From Acuticoccus mangrovi (lineage in GTDB: Bacteria > Pseudomonadota > Alphaproteobacteria > Rhizobiales > Amorphaceae), in the NCBI RefSeq assembly GCF_016411865.1, contig NZ_JAEKJA010000005.1, positions 62,001 to 126,000 on the forward strand: DNA of 64,000 bases, in the 5' to 3' direction. The position numbers and the translations under genes are program-made. Below the pieces are notes generated by a model that was given only the letters and a program-made list of their open reading frames with translations, did not search any database and was not told where the DNA came from. Shown here piece by piece: positions 57,092-64,000 of this stretch (the first letter of the stretch is position 1; the number at the start of each line of letters is the position of its first letter).

Positions 57092-60000
57092 TGGGTCATC
57101 CTCGTGCCGTCCGGGTCGTAGAAGAGGGGGCTGCACACGCGCACCGGGGCCGTCCCTTCCGCGAGCGAGGCGTGGAGCGTGTCGCCCTGCCGGCCGCGGC
57201 CCCCTTCCACCAGTGCCAGAGCGATGGTCCGCCCGAGCGTGGCGCTGCGGTAGCTCGAGGTGACGTGGCCGATCATGCGCATCGGCACCGGCTGGCTCGG
57301 GTCGGCGACGATCTGCGCCCCCTCCTCGAGCAGGAGATCGGGATCCTCGGTGAGGAGGCCCACGAGTTGGCGCCGCCAGGGGGTGACCATGTCGGGCCGC
57401 GACAGCGAGCGGCGGCCGACGAAGTCGGTCTTCTGCTTGCCGATCGCCCAGCCGAGACCGGCATCGTCCGGCGTCACGGTGCCGTCGGTGTCCTGGCCGA
57501 CGATGATGAAGCCCTTTTCGGCGCGCAGGACGTGCATCGTCTCCGTGCCGTAGGGGGTGATGCCGTGCGGCGCGCCGGCGGCGAGGAGCGTGTCCCAGAG
57601 CTCCGCCGCCCGGCGCGGGTCGACGTTCACCTCGTAGCCGCGCTCGCCGGTGAAGCTCATGCGCATCAGCCGCGCCGCGATGCCGGCGACGCGGCAGGTG
57701 GCGGCGGACATGTGCGGGAAGGCGGCGAGGTCGATCCCTTCCACGAGCGGTGCGAGCACCTCGGCCGCCTTGGGGCCGTTGAGGGCGATGGTCGCCCACG
57801 CCTCGGTGGTGGAGGTGAGCCAGACCTTGAGGTGGGGCCACTCGGTCTGGAGGTAGTCCTCCATCATGGCGAGCACGCGCGGCGCGCCGCCGGTGGTGGT
57901 CGTCACGTGGTAGCGCGTGTCGTCGATGCGGGCGATCACCCCGTCGTCGCGGATGAAGCCGTCCTCGCCGAGGAGCACGCCGTAGCGGCAGCGCCCCACG
58001 GCGAGCTTCATGAAGGGGTTGGTGTACATCAGGTGGAGGAACTGAGCGGAGTCGGGTCCCACCACCTCGATCTTGCCGAGGGTCGAGGCGTCGAAGAGGC
58101 CGACCGCCTCGCGCGTGGCGCGGCACTCGCGGGCGACGGCCTCGTCCATGGTCTCGCCGCCCTGCGGGAAGTAGCGGGCGCGGCGCCACAGGGAGACCGG
58201 CTCGAACACGGCGCCCGCCGTCTCGGCCCACGGATCGATCGGGGTCTTGCGGGTGACTTCGAAGGTGGCGCCGGCGTGGTGGCCGGCGAGGGCGCCGAAG
58301 GTGGTGGGGGTGAAGGGCGGGCGGAAGGTGGTGAGGCCCACCGCCGGTGCGGGTGTCGCGAGGGCGTCGGCGGCGATCGACAGGGCGTTGATGTTGGAGA
58401 GCTTGCCCTGGTCGGTCGCCATCCCGTTGGTGGTGTAGCGCTTGACGTGCTCGATGGAGCGCATTCCCTCGCGCACGGCGAGGCGGATGTCCTTGTCGGT
58501 GACGTCGTTCTGATAGTCGACGAACGCCTTGCCGCGGCCCTTGGGGAGCTTGGGCGTCGGAACGCCGGTGCCGGGCGTGTCGTGATCCACGAAATGCTCC
58601 GAGGCGGTGGCGCTGAGGCCGATCGCGTCGGCGGCAGCGGCGCCGGCTGCGGTGCCCTCCGTGAGGGCCGGGCCGAGGCCCCAGGCCCCCGCCGCCGCCC
58701 CGGCGACGGTGCAGGCTTCCGGCGTCGTGCCCGGAAGGAAGGTCTCGCGCCCCGCGTCCCACACGAGACTGCCGCGGGTGTGGGAGAAGAGGTGCAGGGA
58801 GGGCGTCCAGCCGCCCGACATCAGCAGGCAGTCGGCCGGCAGCCGCTCGCCGGCGCCGCCGGAAAGCGGTGCGACGTCGACGGCGCAAAGGCGCAACCGC
58901 CCGTGTGTGGCGGTGATCGTGTGGGCGAGCCGCACCGCGATCGAGCGCGTGACCGCCGCGCTCTCGAGCGCCGCGCCGACCGTGGGACGGACGTCGATCA
59001 GGCTCACCTCGGCGCCGGCGTCGGCGAGGTCGAAGGCGGTGTGCCAGGCGCTGTCGTGGGCGGCGAGCACCGCCACCCGGCGCCCGACGAGCACGCCGAA
59101 GCGATGCAGCATGGTGGCGGCGGCGCCGGCGAGCATCACCCCCGGCCGGTCGTTCCCGGGAAACACCAGCGGGCGCTCGATGGCGCCCTGGGCGAGCACC
59201 ACGCGCCGCGCCCGCACGCGCCAGAGCCGCTCGCGGGGCGCGCCTTCGGGCGGGGTGGCGAGGTGGTCGGTCACCCGCTCCGCGAGGCCCACCATGTTCT
59301 GGTGGAAATAGCCGATGGCCGTGGTGCGCGGGAGGACGACGGCGCCGAGGCGCTTCAGCTCGGCGAGGGTCGCGGCGAGGAAGTCCCACGCCGGCACACC
59401 GTCGATCTCGGCCGCCGGGGTGGAGAGGAGGGCGCCGCCCATCTCGGCATGCTCGTCGGCGATCATCACGCTGGCGCCGGCCCGGGCGGCCGTCAGGGCG
59501 GCGGCGAGCCCGGCCGGGCCGCCCCCCACCACCAGGAGGTCGCAGTGGTGGTAGCGGGCGCCATAGTGGTCGGCGTCGAGCTCGGTCGGCGCCCGGCCGA
59601 GGCCGGCGGCGGTGCGGATCGCGGGCTCGTAGATCCGCCGCCAGAAGGCGCGCGGCCACATGAAGGTCTTGTAGTAGAAGCCGGCGGCGATCAGCGGCGA
59701 CAGGTGATCGTTGACGGCGCCCGCGTCGAAGCCGAGGGAGGGCCAGCGGTTCTGGCTCTCGGCGGCGAGGCCTTCGTAGATCTCCTGCATGGAGGCGCGC
59801 GTGTTGGGCTCGGCGCGGCCCGGACCGCGGCGCGTCATGACGAGGGCGTTGGGCTCCTCCGAGCCGGCCGACACCAGCCCGCGCGGCCGGTGATATTTGA
59901 ACGAGCGCCCCATCAGGTGGATGCCGTGGGCGAGGAGGGCGGAGGCGAGGGTGTCGCCGGAAAGGCCGGTGACGGAGCGGCCGTCGAAGGTGACGTGCAC

Positions 60001-60102
60001 GCGGCTCGCGTGATCCACCCGGCCGCGGCCGGCGAGGCGGAAGGCGCCGGCCGCGGCGCGGGCGAGGGGGGCGTCGGCCTCGGCGCGCGCCGGGGCGCTC
60101 AT
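57088..60102 (-). CDS. soxA: Sarcosine oxidase alpha subunit
   Basis: 1004-aa subunit. The N-terminal ferredoxin-like part (VTFDGRSVTGLSGDTLASALLAHG, MGRSFKYHRPRG) is followed by an NAD-binding Rossmann domain (LLVVGGGPAGLAAALTAARAG) and a C-terminal GcvT-like folate domain (about 610-1000; GLFDASTLGKIEVVG). It channels formaldehyde from sarcosine to tetrahydrofolate with SoxB, D and G. Length and order match the family. Overlaps soxD by 4 bp and soxG by 4 bp. Confidence 0.96.
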   Translation of the reverse strand: MSAPARAEADAPLARAAAGAFRLAGRGRVDHASRVHVTFDGRSVTGLSGDTLASALLAHGIHLMGRSFKYHRPRGLVSAGSEEPNALVMTRRGPGRAEPNTRASMQEIYEGLAAESQNRWPSLGFDAGAVNDHLSPLIAAGFYYKTFMWPRAFWRRIYEPAIRTAAGLGRAPTELDADHYGARYHHCDLLVVGGGPAGLAAALTAARAGASVMIADEHAEMGGALLSTPAAEIDGVPAWDFLAATLAELKRLGAVVLPRTTAIGYFHQNMVGLAERVTDHLATPPEGAPRERLWRVRARRVVLAQGAIERPLVFPGNDRPGVMLAGAAATMLHRFGVLVGRRVAVLAAHDSAWHTAFDLADAGAEVSLIDVRPTVGAALESAAVTRSIAVRLAHTITATHGRLRLCAVDVAPLSGGAGERLPADCLLMSGGWTPSLHLFSHTRGSLVWDAGRETFLPGTTPEACTVAGAAAGAWGLGPALTEGTAAGAAAADAIGLSATASEHFVDHDTPGTGVPTPKLPKGRGKAFVDYQNDVTDKDIRLAVREGMRSIEHVKRYTTNGMATDQGKLSNINALSIAADALATPAPAVGLTTFRPPFTPTTFGALAGHHAGATFEVTRKTPIDPWAETAGAVFEPVSLWRRARYFPQGGETMDEAVARECRATREAVGLFDASTLGKIEVVGPDSAQFLHLMYTNPFMKLAVGRCRYGVLLGEDGFIRDDGVIARIDDTRYHVTTTTGGAPRVLAMMEDYLQTEWPHLKVWLTSTTEAWATIALNGPKAAEVLAPLVEGIDLAAFPHMSAATCRVAGIAARLMRMSFTGERGYEVNVDPRRAAELWDTLLAAGAPHGITPYGTETMHVLRAEKGFIIVGQDTDGTVTPDDAGLGWAIGKQKTDFVGRRSLSRPDMVTPWRRQLVGLLTEDPDLLLEEGAQIVADPSQPVPMRMIGHVTSSYRSATLGRTIALALVEGGRGRQGDTLHASLAEGTAPVRVCSPLFYDPDGTRMTQ

Positions 60103-60401
60103 GCCTTCTCTCCCGCGAGGCTCGCGAGATCGGGCCGCGGCTCGCCGGCCTTGTAGGTGAGGAGGATGCGGTCGCTCACCGTGTCGCGCACGGCGTTGAA
60201 GAAGCGGCCGCAGCCGTGGCTGTGGCGCCAGCGCTCATAGTGTGGGCCCCGGGCGTTGGTGCGGACGAACAGGAAGTCGCGCCACGCCTCGTCGCCGACG
60301 GCGGAGGGATCGGCGGGACGCGCGATATGGGCTTCGCCGGCGTAGGTGAACTCGGCCTCCGGCAACGTCTTGTCGCAATAGGGGCAATGGATCAGAAGCA
60401 T
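60099..60401 (-). CDS. soxD: Sarcosine oxidase delta subunit
   Basis: 100-aa zinc-binding subunit: HCPYCDKTLPEAEFTYAGEAHI with the first Cys pair, and RWRHSHGCGRFFNAVRDTVS with His/Cys ligands. The ATG at 60401 (MLLIHCPYCD) has GGAGG just upstream, so the 20-codon extension is discarded. Overlaps soxA by 4 bp; 108 bp separate it from soxB. Confidence 0.94.
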   Translation of the reverse strand: MLLIHCPYCDKTLPEAEFTYAGEAHIARPADPSAVGDEAWRDFLFVRTNARGPHYERWRHSHGCGRFFNAVRDTVSDRILLTYKAGEPRPDLASLAGEKA

Positions 60402-60509
60402 CGTGGCCTCCTGGAGCGCAGTCGGGCGAAGGACGGGCGGCTCGCCGGAACGGGCGGGCATACAGCGATCGGAAGCCGGCTCGATGAGCGTCGGGTCACG
60501 GCGGCGGCC

Positions 60510-61763
60510 TCAGTGGGCGACGGCGGCGGCGGCGGCCTCGTCGATCAGGCGGCCGGTGGTGAAGCGCTCGAGGGTGAAGGGGGCGTTGATCGGGTGCGGC
60601 TCGTCGCGCGCCACGGTGTGGGCGAGAACGTGGGCGGCGCCCGGCGTCGCCTTGAAGCCGCCGGTGCCCCAGCCGCAGTTGACGTAGAGCCCCTTGACGG
60701 GCGTCTTGCCAAGGATCGCCGAGCGGTCGGGCGTCACGTCGACGATGCCGCCCCACATGCGCAGCATCCGCATGCGGCTGAAGACCGGGAACATCTCCAC
60801 GATGGCCGCGACGGTGTGCTCGATGAGGGCGAGGCCGCCGCGCTGGGAGTAGCTCGTATACTGGTCCGTGCCAGAGCCGATCACGAGCTCGCCCTTGTTG
60901 GACTGGCTGATGTAGGCGTGGACGGTGTTGGACATCACCACGCACGGGAAGCAGGGCTTCACCGGCTCCGACACCAGCGCCTGAAGGGGATAGCTCTCGA
61001 GCGGCAGCCGCACGTCGGCCGTCCCCATCACCACCGACGTGTTGCCGGCGGCGGACACGGCGACTTTCTTCGCCTTGATGAAGCCCTTCGCCGTATCGAC
61101 GCCGACGACGGCGCCGTCGGGGCCGCGGCGGATCGCCGTCACCGGGCAGTTCTGGATGATGTCGACGCCGCGGGCGGACGCGGCGCGGGCATAGCCCCAG
61201 GCGACGGCGTCGTGGCGGGCGGTGCCGGCGCGCTCCTGCAGCGCCGCGCCCATCACCGGGTAGCGCGCGGTGGGGGAGATGTTGAGCGGCGGGCAGTAGG
61301 CCTTCGCCTCGGCGGCCGTCAGCCAGCGATTGTCGACGCCGTTGAGGCGGTTGGCGTGGATGTGGCGCTGGAAGCTCTGCACGTCGTGCACCGTGTGGGC
61401 GAGCATCAAGACGCCGCGGCGCGAGTACATGATGTTGTAGTTGAGCTCCTGCGCCAGCCCCTCCCAGAGGTCGACGGCGTGGTCGTAGAGGCGGGCGCTC
61501 TCGTCGTAGAGGTAGTTGGAGCGGATGATGGTGGTGTTGCGCCCGGTGTTGCCGCCGCCGAGCCATCCCTTGTCGATCACGGCCACCTTGGTGATGCCGT
61601 GCTCCTTGGCGAGATAGTAGGCGCAGCCGAGGCCGTGCCCGCCGGCGCCGACGATCACCACGTCATATTCGGCCTTCGGCTCGGCCGCCGGCCACTGGGG
61701 GCGCCAGTTCTCGTTGGCGCTGAGCGCGTTCTTCAGGAGCGAGAATGCGGAAAAGTGCGTCAC
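60510..61763 (-). CDS. soxB: Sarcosine oxidase beta subunit
   Basis: 417-aa FAD/FMN-binding catalytic subunit that oxidises sarcosine to glycine. The dinucleotide-binding motif is [46 protein letters not shown] and [18 protein letters not shown] are signature segments of SoxB. First gene of soxBDAG, divergent from the AraC-type regulator across 82 bp. Cytoplasmic. Functions in degradation of glycine betaine, dimethylglycine or creatine. Confidence 0.95.
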   Translation of the reverse strand: MTHFSAFSLLKNALSANENWRPQWPAAEPKAEYDVVIVGAGGHGLGCAYYLAKEHGITKVAVIDKGWLGGGNTGRNTTIIRSNYLYDESARLYDHAVDLWEGLAQELNYNIMYSRRGVLMLAHTVHDVQSFQRHIHANRLNGVDNRWLTAAEAKAYCPPLNISPTARYPVMGAALQERAGTARHDAVAWGYARAASARGVDIIQNCPVTAIRRGPDGAVVGVDTAKGFIKAKKVAVSAAGNTSVVMGTADVRLPLESYPLQALVSEPVKPCFPCVVMSNTVHAYISQSNKGELVIGSGTDQYTSYSQRGGLALIEHTVAAIVEMFPVFSRMRMLRMWGGIVDVTPDRSAILGKTPVKGLYVNCGWGTGGFKATPGAAHVLAHTVARDEPHPINAPFTLERFTTGRLIDEAAAAAVAH

Positions 61764-61845
61764 AACGGCCTCCCATCGGAACGCGATCAGGGGAGAATAT
61801 CGCGCCGGCGGCCGGTTGGCGCCTGAACTTTTCCGTCACCCCTGC

Positions 61846-62982
61846 ATGACGATTGCGACACCGTCGGTGGCGTGGCAGATTTCTGCGATGCTCCCGCCCA
61901 TATCGCCGCGCCTGTCGATCGCCTTCCTCCTGACGGAGCGCTTCACGCTGTGCGCCTTCGCGAACTTCGTGGACGTCCTGCGTCTCGCCGCCGACGAGGG
62001 GGACCGGTCGCGCCCGATCCGCTGCCGCTGGCGCGTCCTCTCGGCGACGATGGCGCCGGTGCGCTCCTCCTGCGGCGTGGCGGTGCAGCCGGACGCCCGC
62101 CTCGGCGACCCCGCCGCGTACGACTACGTCGTCGTGGTGGGCGGGCTGATCGGCGAGGACGAGGGGCTCGATCGCGAGAGCGTCGCCTTCCTGCGTCGCG
62201 CCGCGGCGGCGGGGGTGGCGCTCGTCGGGGTGTGCACGGGCGCCTTCGTGCTCCACCGGGCGGGGCTGATGCAGGGCTACCGCTGCTGCGTCTCGTGGTT
62301 TCACCGGGACGATTTCCTCGACGCCTTCGAGGGGCTGGAGCCGGTGTCGGACGAGATCTTCGTCGTCGATCGCGACCGCCTGACGTGCTCCGGCGGGGTG
62401 AGCTCGGCCCATCTCGCCGCCCACCTCGTCGCCCGCCACGTGGACCGGGCGGCGGCGAAGAAGAGCCTCAACATCATGATCATCGAGGAGGCGATGGCGG
62501 GGGAGCGGCCGCAACCGGGGCTGCCGCTGGAGCTGTCGACGCGCGATCCCTTGGTGCGGCGGGCGCTCGGGATGATCCACGAGAGCCTCGAGACGCCGCC
62601 GACGGTGGCGCGGCTCGCGGCGCGGCTCGGCGTCGGGCGGCGCAAGCTCGAGCGGCACTTTGCCGAGGCGCTGGGGCTTTCGCCGCAGAAGGCGGCACGG
62701 CTGATCCGTCTCGCCCGCGTCAAGCAGCGCCTGGCGACGTCGGACCGCAGCGTGACGGAGATCGCCGCGGAGACGGGCTTTTGCGACGTCTCCCACCTCG
62801 TGCGCGCCTTTCGGGCGGCAGAGGGGATGACCCCCGACGCCTGGCGCCGCGGCAACGATACCCGCGCGCCGACCGCGCGCGGCAACGATGATGGCGCGCC
62901 GACCGCGCGCGGCAACGACGATGACGCGCCGACCGGGCGCGGCAATGATGCTGGCGCGCCGGCCGAGCGCTCGGCCGCCTGA
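61846..62982 (+). CDS. GlxA-type AraC-family regulator (DJ-1/PfpI domain plus HTH)
   Basis: 378 aa. The DJ-1/PfpI-like sensor domain (RLSIAFLLTERFTLCAFANFVDVL, VGVCTGAFVLHRAGLM with a nucleophile-like Cys) is followed by a double AraC HTH (PPTVARLAARLGVGRRKLERHF, TEIAAETGFCDVSHLVRAFR). Divergent from soxB, it is likely the activator of sarcosine/glycine-betaine catabolism, like GbdR/SouR regulators. The last 45 residues are a four-fold 10-residue repeat, outside the known fold. The start could also be ATG 61888. Confidence 0.88.
   Translation: MTIATPSVAWQISAMLPPISPRLSIAFLLTERFTLCAFANFVDVLRLAADEGDRSRPIRCRWRVLSATMAPVRSSCGVAVQPDARLGDPAAYDYVVVVGGLIGEDEGLDRESVAFLRRAAAAGVALVGVCTGAFVLHRAGLMQGYRCCVSWFHRDDFLDAFEGLEPVSDEIFVVDRDRLTCSGGVSSAHLAAHLVARHVDRAAAKKSLNIMIIEEAMAGERPQPGLPLELSTRDPLVRRALGMIHESLETPPTVARLAARLGVGRRKLERHFAEALGLSPQKAARLIRLARVKQRLATSDRSVTEIAAETGFCDVSHLVRAFRAAEGMTPDAWRRGNDTRAPTARGNDDGAPTARGNDDDAPTGRGNDAGAPAERSAA
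62848..62967 (+). repeat. Four 30-bp tandem repeats in the 3' end of the AraC-type gene
   Basis: Units begin CGCGGCAACGATxxxx and encode RGNDxxAPTA, RGNDDGAPTA, RGNDDDAPTG and RGNDAGAPAE. They sit directly behind the HTH and before the stop. There are no spacers, so this is a coding minisatellite and not a CRISPR array. Confidence 0.9.
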
Positions 62983-63005
62983 GGCCTGCTCTCGCCGAGG
63001 CGCCC

Positions 63006-63917
63006 TCAGAGGCTGGTGGCGAACGAGCGTTCGATCCAGTCGACGAAGGCGATCACCGCCGGCCGCTGCGCCTCGCGCTCGGAGACGACGAGGTGGTGGC
63101 CGTCGCCGGGCTCCACCGCCTTCTCGCCGAGCCGCACCAGGCGCCCGTCGGCGAGCGGGCGCTCCAGGAGGCGATGCCAGCCGAGGGTCACCCCCTCGCC
63201 GTTGATCGCGGCGTAGACGGCGTCGCTATAGTGGTTGAAGCGCAGCCCGCTGCGTCGCGCCGGCGGGCGGATCCCGGCGAGGCGGAACCACTCGCGCCAG
63301 GTCATCCACGTGGGCACGGCGGGATCGATGTCGATCAGCGGATAGTCGGCGAGATGGTAGAGGTCGAAGTCGGCGGGAAGGCTCGCCGCGAAGTCGGGGC
63401 TCGCCACCGGGTAGGCCATCTCGGGCTGGGACACGAGCACGGTGCCGTCGCGAAAGGGGGGCTTGCCGAACCGCAGGACGACGTCCACTTCGCCGTCGCG
63501 CAGGTCGGTGGGGGTATCCTTGGAGATCACCTTCAACTCGAGGTCCGGCCGCTCGGCCCGGAAGGCGGTGAGGTGCGGCAGCAGCCAGAAGTGGGAGAAG
63601 GCGAGGGTGGTCGCGACGGTGAGCACCTCCGGCCGCGTCGGGTTCTTCACCGTTTCGACCGCCTCGGCGATGCGCTCGAAGGACTGGCCGACGGCCTCGT
63701 AGAGCACGCGGCCCGCGTCGGTGAGCTGGATCGAGCGGTGGCCGCGCACGAAGAGGCGGGCCTTGAAGTCGTCCTCCAGTGCGCGGATCTGGCGGCTGAC
63801 CGCGGCCTGGGTCACGCCGAGTTCGTCGGCGGCTCTCGTGAAGCCGCCGAGGCGGGCCGCCGCCTCGAACACGGCGAGGGCGCCGAGCGAGGGGACGATG
63901 CGCTTCAGGCTGGCCAC
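63006..63917 (-). CDS. LysR-family regulator, GcvA-like
   Basis: 303 aa. The N-terminal HTH is LGALAVFEAAARLGGFTRAADELGVTQAAVSRQIRALE and the effector domain starts at about 90. RIVPSLGALAVFEAAARLGG is typical of the GcvA/AmpR-like group. Its targets probably lie beyond the window, transcribed divergently from the 83 bp after 63917, which carry an AT-rich stretch (TCACATAATCTGAGATCATAC). It converges with the GlxA-type gene. Confidence 0.88.
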   Translation of the reverse strand: MASLKRIVPSLGALAVFEAAARLGGFTRAADELGVTQAAVSRQIRALEDDFKARLFVRGHRSIQLTDAGRVLYEAVGQSFERIAEAVETVKNPTRPEVLTVATTLAFSHFWLLPHLTAFRAERPDLELKVISKDTPTDLRDGEVDVVLRFGKPPFRDGTVLVSQPEMAYPVASPDFAASLPADFDLYHLADYPLIDIDPAVPTWMTWREWFRLAGIRPPARRSGLRFNHYSDAVYAAINGEGVTLGWHRLLERPLADGRLVRLGEKAVEPGDGHHLVVSEREAQRPAVIAFVDWIERSFATSL

Positions 63918-64000
63918 GGCGTCACGTTCCGATGCTCACCATCACATAATCTGAGATCATACTAGCCCCGACACTTTCGTCGGATCAAATCCCGCCGAAA

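Noticed and set aside
57091-60156. A 1021-codon open frame antisense to soxA, and other long antisense frames over gene-rich DNA
   Set aside because: In DNA this GC-rich, the complementary strand of a real gene is often open; the translations are Arg/Gly/His-rich and match no family, whereas the sense genes have clear motifs.
62848-62967. CRISPR-like array
   Set aside because: The units are directly adjacent, have no spacers, lie in a coding frame and no cas gene is present.

Overview
The window is very GC-rich (third codon positions mostly G or C) and gene-dense, with many 1-4 bp stop/start overlaps. A protocatechuate (pca) cluster under a PcaQ-type LysR, TRAP and Liv transporters, a soxBDAG sarcosine oxidase operon, a GlxA/AraC regulator and an HWE/HisKA_2 kinase together point to an alphaproteobacterium, most likely Hyphomicrobiales (Rhizobiales); the species cannot be read from the sequence.

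Layout. 0-3.3 kb: end of phnM and a hybrid GGDEF/EAL protein. 3.5-7.2 kb (minus): a bufferin-type metallophore operon bufA-B-C-D with a threonine aldolase fused to its end by a 4-bp overlap. 7.3-15.1 kb: pcaQ diverging from pcaDCHGB, followed by a TRAP transporter with a possible 48-codon ORF inside it. 15.2-18.1 kb: PPK2 polyphosphate kinase and a histidine kinase/CheY-like pair. 18.2-40.8 kb: a large catabolic region built around one LacI-family regulator. A minus-strand operon encodes an M24-fold enzyme, E1 alpha, E1 beta, a lipoyl protein, an aldehyde dehydrogenase and a lipoyl-less E2. A plus-strand operon encodes a 3-hydroxyisobutyrate-dehydrogenase-like enzyme, a complete Liv ABC transporter, a GST, a small DMT-type exporter, an alpha/beta-hydrolase whose nucleophile Ser is Ala, and a TPP enzyme. 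LacI-type palindromes lie in front of both operons, so they look like one regulon for an unidentified substrate. 40.9-44.2 kb: two secreted proteins of unknown role.

44.3-56.6 kb is an accessory island bounded by inverted remnants of the same IS5-like element and littered with broken transposase and resolvase genes. Its intact genes form a plausible system: an HlyC/RtxC-like acyltransferase, a 1785-residue RTX protein with an unusual one-sided beta-roll, a secreted subtilisin-like protease, a one-pass membrane anti-sigma factor and an ECF sigma factor. The same promoter-like element (TTGAACC, 15-16 nt, CGACCC) is found before the RTX gene and twice, in a tandem duplication, before the anti-sigma/sigma pair. 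The exported domain of the anti-sigma factor resembles the protease's own N-terminal propeptide-like domain. I regard this as the best candidate for an undescribed system: protease sensing, release of the ECF sigma factor, then expression of the RTX protein.

56.6-64 kb returns to core-like genes: soxBDAG (minus), a divergent GlxA-type AraC regulator with a 30-bp tandem-repeat tail, and a GcvA-like LysR regulator at the edge. No tRNA, rRNA or CRISPR array was seen. Start codons were chosen from overlaps and ribosome-binding sites; functions rest on motifs read by eye.
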